64,000 nucleotides of DNA from Methylomonas sp. LL1. Its GTDB lineage: Bacteria; Pseudomonadota; Gammaproteobacteria; Methylococcales; Methylomonadaceae. The position numbers and the translations under genes are program-made. Below the pieces are notes generated by a model. That model was not told the origin of the DNA. It ran no database searches and saw only the letters and a program-made list of their open reading frames with translations. The stretch is from positions 3,410,001-3,474,000 of the forward strand of contig NZ_CP064653.1 of the NCBI RefSeq assembly GCF_015711015.1. The letters run 5' to 3'. Positions 33,465 to 42,775 of this stretch are shown here, piece by piece (position 1 is the first letter of the stretch; every line of letters begins with the position of its first letter).

Positions 33465-33531
33465 ATCAATCTCGAAAGCCACGAGGCTGGCAGATTTTTT
33501 ATAACAACTAAACTAAAGGTAGGAGGCACCC

Positions 33532-33660
33532 ATGGGAGCGATCTTAGACTTAACAGAAATGTTAAAAGAACCATCAGGTATGATTGGAGCGGTAGTTATT
33601 ATCGCTGCAGGATACTTCTTCGTAAAATGGGTGTTCGCTGAGCCTAAAGACGAAGAATAA
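33532..33660 (+). CDS. 42-residue single-span membrane peptide
   Basis: A tiny gene with a consensus SD (AGGAGG, 5-8 bases before ATG), its own promoter and a strong terminator. The product starts MGAILDLTEMLKEPSG, continues as one membrane helix (MIGAVVIIAAGYFFVKWVF) and ends in an acidic tail (AEPKDEE). No family recognised. The dedicated transcription unit and optimal SD suggest high expression, perhaps as a small subunit or stabiliser of a larger membrane complex. That is inference. Confidence 0.75.
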   Translation: MGAILDLTEMLKEPSGMIGAVVIIAAGYFFVKWVFAEPKDEE

Positions 33661-33695
33661 GCTAGATTGCTTCTCGAAGCCTAGTTTTTCTGATT

Positions 33696-33729
33696 AAAGG
33701 CGGCACGGTATACCGAAGCCGCCTTTTTT
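33696..33729 (+). terminator. Rho-independent terminator after the 42-residue gene
   Basis: AAAGGCGGC (33696-33704) pairs with GCCGCCTTT (33718-33726); an inner CGGTATACCG palindrome extends the stem, and six T end the structure. Confidence 0.92.
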
Positions 33730-33796
33730 ATGCCCGGTTGTTTTTCGCGGCTTAAAATACCCTATAATTTGTGCATTTTTGCCTTCCAGGTTAACG

Positions 33797-35704
33797 ATGT
33801 ACCAATTACTCGCCTCCAAAATCCACGCGCTTTACCTGCAACAGGCTCCCGCCACCGGCATCGGCTTATTTCGTTTACTGTTTGGCCTGGTTACGCTGCA
33901 AGAAATATTCTTCCTGATTTATTTCAATCATCTGATTTTCGATCCGATTCCGTTCATGGATGTGGAATTCCCGATGATCACCACGTTCCTGTGGCTATGG
34001 GCGGCAATTGCTGTTTGCCTAATGGTAGGCTACCGCTGCCAAACGGCAAGCATCGCCAACTATCTATTCTGGCTGATTTTTGTCAATTTCACGCCGATGC
34101 AACGGGATTTCGACGGCGGCTTTGACCTGTTCATGATAGGCGCCAATTTCTTCCTGATCTTCATGCCCATCGATAAAGCCCTTGCAATCGATAGCCTCAG
34201 GAAAAAACTAGCCACGCCATTTATCCACGACTCCCAGCTTCACCCGGTAGCGGTATCGAGACTGACCTACTATCTTCCTATCATCATTTGCCTGGGTTTT
34301 TTATATTTCGATTCGGCCATACACAAGATGTTTGCCGAACATTGGCGTAACGGTCTGGGGGCCTGGCTGCCGTCGTCCATCCCTTATTACATTTCGGCGC
34401 TGGACATGTCCTGGCTTTTGAACATCGAAAGTCTGCAAAAGCTGATTGGCTATACGATCATCGTATTTCAGTTCACTTTTTTACTGTTTTTTCATTTCCG
34501 CCTGTTAAGACCATTATATCTATTGCTCGGCATGGCTCTGCACCTGGGCATTACTCTGTCTTTCAATATTTATCCTTTCGGCATGGGCATGCTGATTTTC
34601 TATAGCTTGATGATGCCGTTCTCCTGGTACCGCCAAATTGGGGTATGGCTCAAAAAACCTCGGCCTATTCTGACGGTTTTTTACGACCAATTATGCCCGC
34701 TGTGCAACCGCACCGTACTAATCCTGAATCATTTCGACATTTTGCAGGCGGTGGATTTCAAACCGGCTCAAATCCATGCGCGCGACTATCCGGCACTCAA
34801 TGGACTGGATGATAAAACCTTATTGGTCGATCTCTATGCACTGAATGCGGAACAGCGGCTTTATGCCGGCATTGACACCTATGCCCAAATTTTTATCGCG
34901 ATGGGCTACACGGCATTGATCGGTTGGATCATGAAACTGCCACTGATCCACAGCTTGGCGTCGTCTTGCTACCGCCGTATAGCCGATAACCGCGCTCGTT
35001 TGACCTGTGACGTCAGCTGCATTAAACAATCGAATCCGGTATTTCCAGCCACACTGTATGATCAAATTTTTGCGGTGGAACAGCCTAAACAACAAAAACG
35101 CCATGCTTATAAAATCGCAAAAATATTGATGGTGATTATTCTGTTTCAACTCAACTGCAGCTTGCACTATGGTTTGCTGTACCGGCTTAAGGTAGATACC
35201 CGTCAATCGCCGATCACCAGCGCCATGGCGGACATGAGTAATGCACTACTGATGTTCTCGCACACTTTTTTAGGGATTACGCCCCACGCCCTGTACCTGC
35301 ACGATCATTTCGAAGGCTATAACCATTTATTGGCCATTACCTATCTAGACAGCAACGGCACCGAGCATTGGCTGCCGTTCATCAACGAACAAGGTCGCCT
35401 GTTGGCACCCAATTGGGGACGAGTACATTCGATGTGGGCCAACATTGCCGTCACCCCCAATATCGACGAAGTCAGGCTGAAAAAATTCATTATGAAAGTG
35501 ACTGCTTTCTGGGGCACCAAAGTCAATCTGGACCTGGAAAACACTCGATTCATCATCAAAATGAAGAAAATAAATGCACCTTCTATCTGGGAAAAAGACT
35601 TGAGAAATAACAATTTAGCTGGTGACTGGCGGGCGATAGGCACGGCTGAATGGCGAGATAGAGAAATCAAGATCAACCTGCCTAAAGACATCGACGCGCT
35701 CTAA
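33797..35704 (+). CDS. HTTM-domain membrane protein fused to a DUF393 thiol-oxidoreductase domain
   Basis: A 635-residue protein. The N-terminal half (about 1-285) is a multi-span HTTM domain, the membrane fold shared with vitamin K-dependent gamma-carboxylase. Next comes a DUF393/DCC thioredoxin-like domain beginning TVFYDQLCPLCN, with the CPLC redox pair, about residues 293-410. A further membrane helix and a soluble C-terminal domain (about 450-635) follow. ATG 33797 is used; a TTG six codons upstream is weaker. Function unknown; a membrane electron or thiol transfer role is plausible. It stands alone. Confidence 0.8.
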   Translation: MYQLLASKIHALYLQQAPATGIGLFRLLFGLVTLQEIFFLIYFNHLIFDPIPFMDVEFPMITTFLWLWAAIAVCLMVGYRCQTASIANYLFWLIFVNFTPMQRDFDGGFDLFMIGANFFLIFMPIDKALAIDSLRKKLATPFIHDSQLHPVAVSRLTYYLPIIICLGFLYFDSAIHKMFAEHWRNGLGAWLPSSIPYYISALDMSWLLNIESLQKLIGYTIIVFQFTFLLFFHFRLLRPLYLLLGMALHLGITLSFNIYPFGMGMLIFYSLMMPFSWYRQIGVWLKKPRPILTVFYDQLCPLCNRTVLILNHFDILQAVDFKPAQIHARDYPALNGLDDKTLLVDLYALNAEQRLYAGIDTYAQIFIAMGYTALIGWIMKLPLIHSLASSCYRRIADNRARLTCDVSCIKQSNPVFPATLYDQIFAVEQPKQQKRHAYKIAKILMVIILFQLNCSLHYGLLYRLKVDTRQSPITSAMADMSNALLMFSHTFLGITPHALYLHDHFEGYNHLLAITYLDSNGTEHWLPFINEQGRLLAPNWGRVHSMWANIAVTPNIDEVRLKKFIMKVTAFWGTKVNLDLENTRFIIKMKKINAPSIWEKDLRNNNLAGDWRAIGTAEWRDREIKINLPKDIDAL

Positions 35705-35725
35705 AAAATTGGTTCGAATTGGGTA

Positions 35726-35754
35726 TTGCATACAAGGTTTTGTCATGTTATAAA
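35726..35754 (+). promoter_or_regulatory. Promoter of first lipoprotein gene
   Basis: TTGCAT (35726-35731), 17 bases, TATAAA (35749-35754), about 65 bases before the start codon. The spacer ends GTTTTGTCATGT, nearly the same as in the second copy. Confidence 0.75.
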
Positions 35755-35818
35755 ATTTAGCGTGTCCGTCGGAGGGCACAAAAAATTATAAAAAACCTTA
35801 TTTAATTCGGAGGATGTT

Positions 35819-35956
35819 ATGAAAAAAGTATTTTCTGTCTTGGCTATGGCCCTTATGATTGTTAGCTTGAGCGGTTGCATGGACGATCCCGACCAAGGCA
35901 ACCCGAAACCTAAAAACTATGGCACACCTAACCAACAAGGTACTGGCGTCAACTGA
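35819..35956 (+). CDS. Small lipoprotein (tandem copy 1)
   Basis: A 45-residue prelipoprotein. MKKVFSVLAMALMIVSLSGC has a lysine start, hydrophobic stretch and a lipobox (LSGC, Cys20), so the mature peptide is 26 residues, beginning CMDDPDQGNPK. GGAGG lies 5 bases upstream of the ATG. Asp at +3 after Cys does not give the classic +2 inner-membrane retention signal, so outer-membrane sorting is possible. The second copy at 36151 shares the signal peptide and CMDDPD. Function unknown; too short for enzymatic activity. Confidence 0.8.
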   Translation: MKKVFSVLAMALMIVSLSGCMDDPDQGNPKPKNYGTPNQQGTGVN

Positions 35957-35989
35957 TCATAGCACTGACAGGTTTTCAAAATCCCTGCG

Positions 35990-36013
35990 TAAGGCCCACA
36001 ACCGTGGGCCTTA
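35990..36013 (+). terminator. Hairpin after lipoprotein copy 1
   Basis: TAAGGCCCAC (35990-35999), loop AACC, GTGGGCCTTA (36004-36013). The stem is strong but the following TGCACAT is poor in T. The same stem sequence ends copy 2. Confidence 0.65.
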
Positions 36014-36057
36014 TGCACATATAAGTACTTAATTTCTTCCAAAATATTTTTTTTAGT

Positions 36058-36086
36058 TTGCGCCAGCAGTTTTGCCATGATATAAA
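36058..36086 (+). promoter_or_regulatory. Promoter of second lipoprotein gene
   Basis: TTGCGC (36058-36063), 17 bases, TATAAA (36081-36086). The spacer contains GTTTTGCCATGA, matching copy 1, so the promoter was duplicated together with the gene. Confidence 0.75.
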
Positions 36087-36150
36087 TTCCGCCGTGCTTA
36101 ATTTACTTTTAGTACACAAAAAATATAAAAACTTTTAATTGGAGGATGTT

Positions 36151-36270
36151 ATGAAAAAAGTATTATCTCTTTTAGCGATGACCCTGATGATTGTTGGCTT
36201 GAGCGGTTGCATGGACGATCCTGATGCGTCAAAACAAAAAGTTTCTAGCTCTACTTCAGTACAGCTTTAA
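36151..36270 (+). CDS. Small lipoprotein (tandem copy 2)
   Basis: A 39-residue prelipoprotein, paralogous to the gene at 35819: MKKVLSLLAMTLMIVGLSGC with lipobox LSGC, then CMDDPDASKQK and a Ser/Thr-rich tail. The signal peptide and first six mature residues are conserved while the tail has diverged completely. The leader ends in the same GGAGGATGTT before ATG. It has its own promoter and terminator, so the two copies are independently expressed. Confidence 0.8.
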   Translation: MKKVLSLLAMTLMIVGLSGCMDDPDASKQKVSSSTSVQL

Positions 36271-36280
36271 ATTTTAGATG

Positions 36281-36311
36281 TAAGGCCCATTTAGGTGGGC
36301 CTTATGTTTTT
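36281..36311 (+). terminator. Rho-independent terminator after lipoprotein copy 2
   Basis: TAAGGCCCA (36281-36289) pairs with TGGGCCTTA (36296-36304) and is followed by TGTTTTTTT. Homologous to the hairpin at 35990. Confidence 0.88.
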
Positions 36312-36352
36312 TTCAGAACACCTTCTTTTTAAACTTCCTTTCCTTCAATACC

Positions 36353-37108
36353 TCAAGCCTCTATTGCGATACGATTCATGGCTTGAGCTATCCATTGCTC
36401 GGTTTCGGCAATAATTTCCTTTGTAGTTTTGTCCTGGGTTGAAATCAGCGGCCCGATTTTGACTTTTATTATCCCAGGGTATTTTAAAAAGCTGTTGCGA
36501 GGCCAAAATTCGCCGGCGTTATGCGCCAATGGAATCACCGGGAATCCGGATTTTTGCGCCAGCATCGCTCCTCCGGCATTGAACTTTTTATAGGCACCCG
36601 GGGCAACCCGAGTTCCTTCCGGAAATATCAATACAAATAAGCCCTCCCGCAGACGAGCAATGCCTTGATCCAGCAGCATTTTTAATGCTTCCTTCTGGTT
36701 ACTCCGGTCAATCGCGATAGGCTTCAAGGTCGCCAATGCCCAGCCACCGAACGGAATTTGTAACAACGATTTTTTTAGCACCGCGGTTTGCGGCGAAATA
36801 ATCTGGCGCAAGGCAATGGTTTCCCAGGCCGATTGATGCTTGCTGAGTATCACCGCCGCCTGATTTTTGGGGATATTTTCCAACCCTTCCACTTCGTAGC
36901 GCAAGCCACAGCAAAGATTCAGCATATACAGCAAACAATTGATCCAGATGTCGGCAAACTTATAGCGCGTGGCAAACGGCAGAAAAAAACCGCCCAGGAT
37001 TGCCACACCGACGATAGGCGTCGAAAACACGACATAAATAAAAAACAGGGTAGAACCCAAATATACTTTGAAATTAGCTGGTCGAGACGATATGCGTGGC
37101 TGCGTCAT
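36353..37108 (-). CDS. plsC: 1-acyl-sn-glycerol-3-phosphate acyltransferase
   Basis: A 251-residue membrane-associated acyltransferase making phosphatidic acid from lysophosphatidic acid. Motif I is KHQSAWET (a His-x4-Glu form seen in this subgroup in place of His-x4-Asp), and motif III is FPEGTR. N-terminal membrane segment at about 20-50. ATG 37108 is used; a TTG four codons upstream is possible. Its start overlaps the gmhB 3' end by about 35 bases, making it the last gene of glyQ-glyS-gmhB-plsC. Confidence 0.92.
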   Translation of the reverse strand: MTQPRISSRPANFKVYLGSTLFFIYVVFSTPIVGVAILGGFFLPFATRYKFADIWINCLLYMLNLCCGLRYEVEGLENIPKNQAAVILSKHQSAWETIALRQIISPQTAVLKKSLLQIPFGGWALATLKPIAIDRSNQKEALKMLLDQGIARLREGLFVLIFPEGTRVAPGAYKKFNAGGAMLAQKSGFPVIPLAHNAGEFWPRNSFLKYPGIIKVKIGPLISTQDKTTKEIIAETEQWIAQAMNRIAIEA

Positions 37109-37616
37109 AAAGATTGTCAAAAATAGGGAGTTTGAGTTGTGGATGGTTATGAATGGTTTGCCGGCCCTTACCGGTTTTTACCAGCATCGGCTTGGCGCCT
37201 GCCGCCAGACTGGCTTCGATATCCCGGTACGAATCGCCAACCGAATACACGTTTGTCAGATCAATCCGCTTTTCCTGGGCAAAAGCCTCAAATAGTCCGG
37301 GCTTGGGTTTACGGCAAGTGCAATGATCCTCGGGCCCGTGCGGGCAAAAATAAATCGCCTCGATCCTGCCCCCCATTTCGGCCAGCATTCGCCGCAGCTT
37401 ATCGTGCATGGCCTCCAATGCCGCTAGATCGAACAAGCCCCGGGCAATACCGGATTGATTGCTGATCACGACCACCTTGTAGCCATGCCGGTTTAACTCG
37501 GCAATGGCTTCCAGGCTACCGGGAAGCGGCAGCCATTCGTCCGGTGATTTAATGAAAGTGTCGGAATCGACGTTGATGGTGCCGTCACGGTCCAGAATGA
37601 CGTAACGATCCGTCAC
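37074..37616 (-). CDS. gmhB: D-glycero-beta-D-manno-heptose-1,7-bisphosphate 7-phosphatase
   Basis: A 180-residue HAD phosphatase. It removes the 7-phosphate from heptose bisphosphate between the two reactions of HldE (encoded at 61527-62957) in ADP-heptose synthesis for LPS. Seen: nucleophile motif ILDRDGTIN (residues 7-15), SNQSGIARG, and the zinc-binding CPHGPEDHCTCRKPKPG loop that distinguishes GmhB. Overlaps glyS by 4 bases. Confidence 0.95.
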   Translation of the reverse strand: MTDRYVILDRDGTINVDSDTFIKSPDEWLPLPGSLEAIAELNRHGYKVVVISNQSGIARGLFDLAALEAMHDKLRRMLAEMGGRIEAIYFCPHGPEDHCTCRKPKPGLFEAFAQEKRIDLTNVYSVGDSYRDIEASLAAGAKPMLVKTGKGRQTIHNHPQLKLPIFDNLYDAATHIVSTS

Positions 37617-39682
37617 GATTGCAACTTGGAAATATCGGCGATTTTCAAGAACTGGTTGGATAACATAGCCAACAAGGCCAGACGGCTGTTACGCAATGCC
37701 ACATCGTCGGTATTGACCATTACGTGATCGAAAAACGCATCGACCGTGTCGCGCAACTGCGCCAGCCGACTCAAAGCTAGCGGATAATTTTGCTCGGCCA
37801 ACATCGGCAGAATCTCGGCATCGGAATCTTCGGCCGCCGACAGCAGATTTTTTTCTTGCGGCTCGACCAAAGTACCGATATTTTCCGAAATAGCTTGTTC
37901 GGACTTTTTCAGGATATTAATGATGCGCTTGTTGGCGGCAGCCAGACTTTCCGCTTCCGGTAAAGCGCGGAAAGATTGGACGGCGCGGATGCGCAGCATG
38001 AAATCCAGCGGCCGGGTCGGATTAACCGCCAGCACCGCTTCGAACTCGTCGCTGCTGTAGCCTTGATCTAGGCAATAGCCTTTCAGGCGGTCAAAGATGA
38101 AATCGATCACTTTCCGGCGGGTTTCGGTCTTGTCGAATTTGTGACTGAATTGCTCCAACGCCGCATCCAATAATTCGACCACGTCCAACGCGATGCCGTT
38201 TTCGATCAACACCCGCAAGATGCCGAGGGTCGCGCGACGCAAAGCATAGGGATCTTTGTCGCCGGTCGGAATCAAGCCGGCGCTGAAGATGCCGGCCAAG
38301 GTGTCGATTTTTTCTGCCAGCGCCAGCACTTGGCCGATCTGGCCGCTGGGCGTCGCGCCACCGGATTGTTTCGGGTAATAGTGTTCTTCCAACGCCAACG
38401 CCACCTCGGCATGCTCGCCATCGGCAGCCGCGTAATAACGCCCCATGGTGCCTTGCAGATTGGCGAATTCGCCGACCATGTTGGTCATTAAATCGGTCTT
38501 GGCCAACAGCGCGGCGCGCTTTACCAATGCAACATCGGCGCCCAGTTTTTCGGCGATCAAAGCCGACAGATTAGCAACGCGTTGGGTCTTGTCGAACAAG
38601 GTGCCCAGATCTTTTTGGAAGACGATGGTTTTCAGGCTGTCAACGCGGTCGGCCAGCGACTGTTTTCTGTCTTGTTTCCAGAAGAATTCGGCGTCGACCA
38701 GACGCGGCAACACCACCCGCTCGTTGCCTTGGCGAATCGAATCCGGGTTGGAGCTTTCGATGTTGGCGAAGGTGATGAAGTGCGGCAACAAGCCACCTTT
38801 GTCGTTCTTGACCGGGAAATATTTCTGGTTGGATTGCATGGTGGTGATCAACACTTCCTGTGGCAATTCCAGGAAGCGGGCGTCGAAGTTGCCGACCACC
38901 GGCACCGGCCATTCGTTCAGCGCCGCGACTTCTTCCAGCAAATCGTCCTCGATATGCGCAGTGCCGCCGACCTGGCTGGCGGCCTGATTGGCGGCATCAC
39001 GGATAATGGTCATGCGTTCTTCGAAGTCAGCCAACACCTTGCCTTGCTGTTTCAAGGTTTCCAGATAATCGTGCGGGCTGGCGATGCTCAAATCCTGTGG
39101 CGCGTGGAAGCGGTGGCCACGGGTGATGCGGCCGGTAGTGCGGCGCAGTATTTCGGTTTCTATCACTGCGTCGCCGAACAACAATACTGCCCAATGCACC
39201 GGACGGGCGAATTCGGCGTCAAAATTGCCCCAGCGCATGCGCTTGGCGATCGGCAGATTGTTCAGGCTCTTGCGGATGATGTCCGGGATCAATTCGGCGG
39301 TGGCTTGGCCTTTGACCGCTTGCTTGAAAATCAGCCAGGAGCCCTTGTCGGTTTCCAGCTTTTCCAGTTGCTCGAAGCTGGCGCCGCAACTGGACGCAAA
39401 GCCCAGCGCTGCCTTGCTCGGTGTGCCATCGGGACCGTACGCGGCTTGCAATGCGGGGCCGCGTTTTTCCACGACCTTGTCGGCTTGGAAGGTTTGCAGA
39501 TCGTCGATCAATACCGCCAACCGGCGCGGCGTCGCATAAGCACGGCCTCGGTTGTAGCCGAGGCCTGCCTCGTTCAAGCCGGCGAGGATGTTGTCCAGCA
39601 AGGCCTGGCTGAGTTTTTTCAAAGACTTTGGCGGCAATTCCTCGCAGCCCAGTTCGAACAATAAATGATTGGTCGCAGTCAT
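37613..39682 (-). CDS. glyS: Glycine--tRNA ligase beta subunit
   Basis: A 689-residue beta subunit of the heterotetrameric bacterial glycyl-tRNA synthetase; it binds tRNA and works with GlyQ. N-terminal LLFELGCEELPPKSL and internal MRWGNFDAEFARPVHW segments are typical. Length equals the E. coli subunit (689). It starts 2 bases after glyQ with SD GGGAGCG, so the pair is co-translated. Confidence 0.97.
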   Translation of the reverse strand: MTATNHLLFELGCEELPPKSLKKLSQALLDNILAGLNEAGLGYNRGRAYATPRRLAVLIDDLQTFQADKVVEKRGPALQAAYGPDGTPSKAALGFASSCGASFEQLEKLETDKGSWLIFKQAVKGQATAELIPDIIRKSLNNLPIAKRMRWGNFDAEFARPVHWAVLLFGDAVIETEILRRTTGRITRGHRFHAPQDLSIASPHDYLETLKQQGKVLADFEERMTIIRDAANQAASQVGGTAHIEDDLLEEVAALNEWPVPVVGNFDARFLELPQEVLITTMQSNQKYFPVKNDKGGLLPHFITFANIESSNPDSIRQGNERVVLPRLVDAEFFWKQDRKQSLADRVDSLKTIVFQKDLGTLFDKTQRVANLSALIAEKLGADVALVKRAALLAKTDLMTNMVGEFANLQGTMGRYYAAADGEHAEVALALEEHYYPKQSGGATPSGQIGQVLALAEKIDTLAGIFSAGLIPTGDKDPYALRRATLGILRVLIENGIALDVVELLDAALEQFSHKFDKTETRRKVIDFIFDRLKGYCLDQGYSSDEFEAVLAVNPTRPLDFMLRIRAVQSFRALPEAESLAAANKRIINILKKSEQAISENIGTLVEPQEKNLLSAAEDSDAEILPMLAEQNYPLALSRLAQLRDTVDAFFDHVMVNTDDVALRNSRLALLAMLSNQFLKIADISKLQS

Positions 39683-39684
39683 GG

Positions 39685-40599
39685 TTACGCTCCCTGTCTG
39701 GCGAGAATCGGAAAGCCCAGCGCTTCCCGGCGGTTGTAATAGGCTTCGGCCACCGATTTGGCCATGTTGCGTACCCTTAGGATGAAACGTTGACGCTCGG
39801 TGACCGAGATGGCGTGGCGGGCATCGAGCAGGTTAAAGGAATGCGAGGCTTTCAACACCATTTCGTAAGCCGGCAGCGGCAGGTTTTTATCGAGCAGCAT
39901 CAGGCATTCGCGCTCGTAGGTGTCGAAACAGTTGAACAGGAAATCGACATTGGCATGGTCGAAGTTGAACTCCGACATCTCCACTTCGTTTTGATGAAAC
40001 ACGTCGCCGTAGGTGACCACGCCTTGCGGGCCGCGGGTCCAGACCAAGTCGTAGACCGACTCCACGCCTTGCAGATACATGGCGATACGTTCCAGACCGT
40101 AGGTGATTTCGCCGGTGACCGGCTTGCATTCCAAGCCGCCGACTTGTTGGAAGTAGGTAAACTGGGTGACTTCCATGCCGTTCAACCACACTTCCCAGCC
40201 CAGTCCCCAGGCGCCCAGGGTCGGCGATTCCCAGTTATCTTCGACGAAGCGAATATCGTGTTCCAGCAAATCCAGACCCAAATGCCGCAACGAGCCCAAG
40301 TAAAGCTCCTGGATATTGTCCGGCGACGGCTTCATGATCACCTGGAACTGGTAATAATGCTGCAAACGGTTGGGGTTTTCGCCGTAACGGCCGTCGGTGG
40401 GGCGGCGTGAAGGCTGTACATAAGCCGAGTTCCACGGCTCCGGCCCGATGGCGCGTAAAAAGGTGGCCGGGTGAAATGTCCCCGCGCCTACTTCCTGATC
40501 CAAAGGTTGTAACAACACGCATCCTTGCTCCGACCAGTATTGCTGCAAGGTCAGAATCAGGCCCTGAAAGGTAGAGACATCGTTTTTGCTAGTCGACAC
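39685..40599 (-). CDS. glyQ: Glycine--tRNA ligase alpha subunit
   Basis: A 304-residue catalytic alpha subunit. Characteristic segments are [18 protein letters not shown] near the N-terminus, [19 protein letters not shown] and [18 protein letters not shown]. First gene of glyQ-glyS-gmhB-plsC. No T-box was recognised in the short leader, as expected in gammaproteobacteria. Confidence 0.97.
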   Translation of the reverse strand: MSTSKNDVSTFQGLILTLQQYWSEQGCVLLQPLDQEVGAGTFHPATFLRAIGPEPWNSAYVQPSRRPTDGRYGENPNRLQHYYQFQVIMKPSPDNIQELYLGSLRHLGLDLLEHDIRFVEDNWESPTLGAWGLGWEVWLNGMEVTQFTYFQQVGGLECKPVTGEITYGLERIAMYLQGVESVYDLVWTRGPQGVVTYGDVFHQNEVEMSEFNFDHANVDFLFNCFDTYERECLMLLDKNLPLPAYEMVLKASHSFNLLDARHAISVTERQRFILRVRNMAKSVAEAYYNRREALGFPILARQGA

Positions 40600-40685
40600 G
40601 TTGTAGCCACTTGAGTGATAAAAATGGGCCGATTATAACTGAAAAACCGCGATCAAGCAGGCTGACGCCGGCTTGTGCCGCCTGC

Positions 40686-41702
40686 TTACGATCCTTCCGA
40701 ATAGCCAGAACTTTCGAGTTTTTCCCGCAAAAATGCCGGAATGCGTTTATCCAGCCAATAAGCAGCACTATGCAGCTTGCGGCCACCGACAAAGCCCACA
40801 TGCCCACCTCCGCTACAAACTTCCATTACCATACACGGAGCCAATTCGGCGGCATCCGGCAAAACCGATCGCGTCATAAACGGATCATCCTTGGCCTGGA
40901 TCAACAATGTCGGCACTCGAATCGCCGGTAAAAACTGCCTTGAACTCGCTCGGCTATAGTAATCGGCCACATCCTTAAAACCATGCAACTTGGCCACCAC
41001 CCGGTCATCGTATTGCCAAAACGAATGTATGTCGGACAAGTCGCCTAATCGCCGCAATTTTTCGGCTTCCTGATCAAAGCCATGCTGATCCAGATAACGC
41101 TGCTTATTGCGGATGTAATGTTTCAATTCCGTCAGTAAATAGCGGCGATAGATTCTGGAAAATCCCTTATCCAGTTTACTGGCGCATTCGCTCAGCACCA
41201 ACGGCACCGAAACCGCCACCGCCGCAAACAAGGATAATTTGTCCCCTTGTTCGCCCAGCCATTTCAGCAGCACATTACCGCCCAACGAAAAACCCACCGC
41301 CGCCATGGCGGCATCGGGATAGCGTTGGCGCAAGCTTTGATAAACAAAAGCAATGTCTTCGGTTTCACCGGAATGGTAACAACGCGCCAAGCGATTCGGC
41401 TCACCACTACAGCCCCTGAAATTCATCGCGACACTGCTGAAACCCTGATCCAGTAAAACCTGTTGCAAACCCAGGATATAGCCTGAGCTGGAACTGCCGG
41501 ATAAACCGTGCATAAGAATGACCAAAGCCCGATTGTTATCGCCATACCAATCCAGATCAATAAAATCACCATCCGCTGTGGATAATCGCTCCCGCCTTCT
41601 ATCCAGAGGAACGGCTTTGCGCCACAATGCCGGATACAGCGTTTGCAAATGGGGATTATTCAGCCACCAGACAGATTTAAAGTCGCGTTGTAATACGGGC
41701 AT
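40686..41702 (-). CDS. YheT-family alpha/beta hydrolase
   Basis: About 338 residues. The family N-terminus WWLNNPHLQTLYPAL, HGLSGSSSSGYI and the nucleophile elbow VGFSLGGNVL (Ser) identify the YheT/COG0429 hydrolases. C-terminal SGGGHVGF carries the likely catalytic His. Substrate unknown. ATG 41702 (MPVLQRD) is preferred; ATG 41723 is also in frame but has no SD. Convergent to nothing close; its 5' end is divergent from cbpA. Confidence 0.88.
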   Translation of the reverse strand: MPVLQRDFKSVWWLNNPHLQTLYPALWRKAVPLDRRRERLSTADGDFIDLDWYGDNNRALVILMHGLSGSSSSGYILGLQQVLLDQGFSSVAMNFRGCSGEPNRLARCYHSGETEDIAFVYQSLRQRYPDAAMAAVGFSLGGNVLLKWLGEQGDKLSLFAAVAVSVPLVLSECASKLDKGFSRIYRRYLLTELKHYIRNKQRYLDQHGFDQEAEKLRRLGDLSDIHSFWQYDDRVVAKLHGFKDVADYYSRASSRQFLPAIRVPTLLIQAKDDPFMTRSVLPDAAELAPCMVMEVCSGGGHVGFVGGRKLHSAAYWLDKRIPAFLREKLESSGYSEGS

Positions 41703-41814
41703 CGCTCGGCATCCGAACAGCATTTAAAAAATTGACGATGTATTCTACTTTTTATACGCGATCCAGTTTACCAACACTACTTACCTGACGTGACAGTATT
41801 CACGAGGGGGATAT

Positions 41815-42765
41815 GTGCAATACAAGGACTATTACCAAATCTTGGGCATCAAGCGCGATGCTCCGCTGGCGGACATCAAAAAAGCCTTTCGAAAATTAGC
41901 CCGAAAATACCATCCCGACGTATCCAAGGAACCTAATGCCGAAGCCCGAATGAAGGAAGTCAATGAAGCCTATACCGTGCTGTCCGACACCGAAAAGCGC
42001 GCGGCTTACGACCAACTCGGACGTGGTTATCAACCCGGTCAGGAATTCAAACCACCACCCAACTGGGATGCGGGCTTCGAGTTTTCTGGACGCGGTTTTA
42101 ATCCGAATGAAGCGGCCGAGTTCAGCGATTTTTTCGCTGAACTATTCGGAAACATGCGCGCTGGCAAATCAAGCAAGGGTGGCTTTTACACTCAAGACAA
42201 CTTTAACGCCCGTGGCGAGGATCATCACGCTAAAGTCATGCTGGATCTGGAAGACAGTTTCAACGGCAGCTCCAGGCAAATTTCATTGCGGGTACCGCGC
42301 ATGGATACGCAGGGACGTGTGTTGCTCGAAAATCGGGTGTTAAATATAAAAATCCCGAAAGGCGTTTATGAAGGCCAAATCATTCGTTTAGCCGGACAAG
42401 GCGCTCCGGGAGCGGGCAGCGGCAAAGCCGGCGATTTATTACTGGAAGTCTGTTTCAACCCGCACCCCCGGTTTCGTATCGATGGCCGTAATCTGCATTT
42501 GATCCTACCCGTCACGCCGTGGGAAGCGGCATTGGGGGACATGGTCAGCCTCAATAATATCGATGGCAATCTGAAAGTAAGGATACCCGAGGGCACCCAA
42601 AGCGGTCGGCAATTACGCCTGATAGGCAAAGGCATCCCCAGCAACCCTCCCGGCGATCTAATACTGAACATACAAGTGGTTTTACCACCCGCCACCACAC
42701 CGAAGGCCCGACAACTTTATCAAACCATGGCCCAGGAACTGGCTTTTGATCCACGCACCCACTAG
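41815..42765 (+). CDS. cbpA: Curved-DNA-binding protein / DnaJ-class co-chaperone CbpA
   Basis: A 316-residue type II J-protein. J domain at residues 1-70 with HPD in KYHPDVSKE; a Gly/Phe-rich linker; then two C-terminal beta-sandwich domains. It lacks the DnaJ zinc fingers, as in CbpA. It starts with GTG 41815 after GAGGGGG; the overlapping ATG is in another frame. It stimulates DnaK and in E. coli also binds curved DNA. Followed 10 bases later by cbpM. Confidence 0.93.
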   Translation: MQYKDYYQILGIKRDAPLADIKKAFRKLARKYHPDVSKEPNAEARMKEVNEAYTVLSDTEKRAAYDQLGRGYQPGQEFKPPPNWDAGFEFSGRGFNPNEAAEFSDFFAELFGNMRAGKSSKGGFYTQDNFNARGEDHHAKVMLDLEDSFNGSSRQISLRVPRMDTQGRVLLENRVLNIKIPKGVYEGQIIRLAGQGAPGAGSGKAGDLLLEVCFNPHPRFRIDGRNLHLILPVTPWEAALGDMVSLNNIDGNLKVRIPEGTQSGRQLRLIGKGIPSNPPGDLILNIQVVLPPATTPKARQLYQTMAQELAFDPRTH

Positions 42766-42775
42766 GAGGTAAGCC

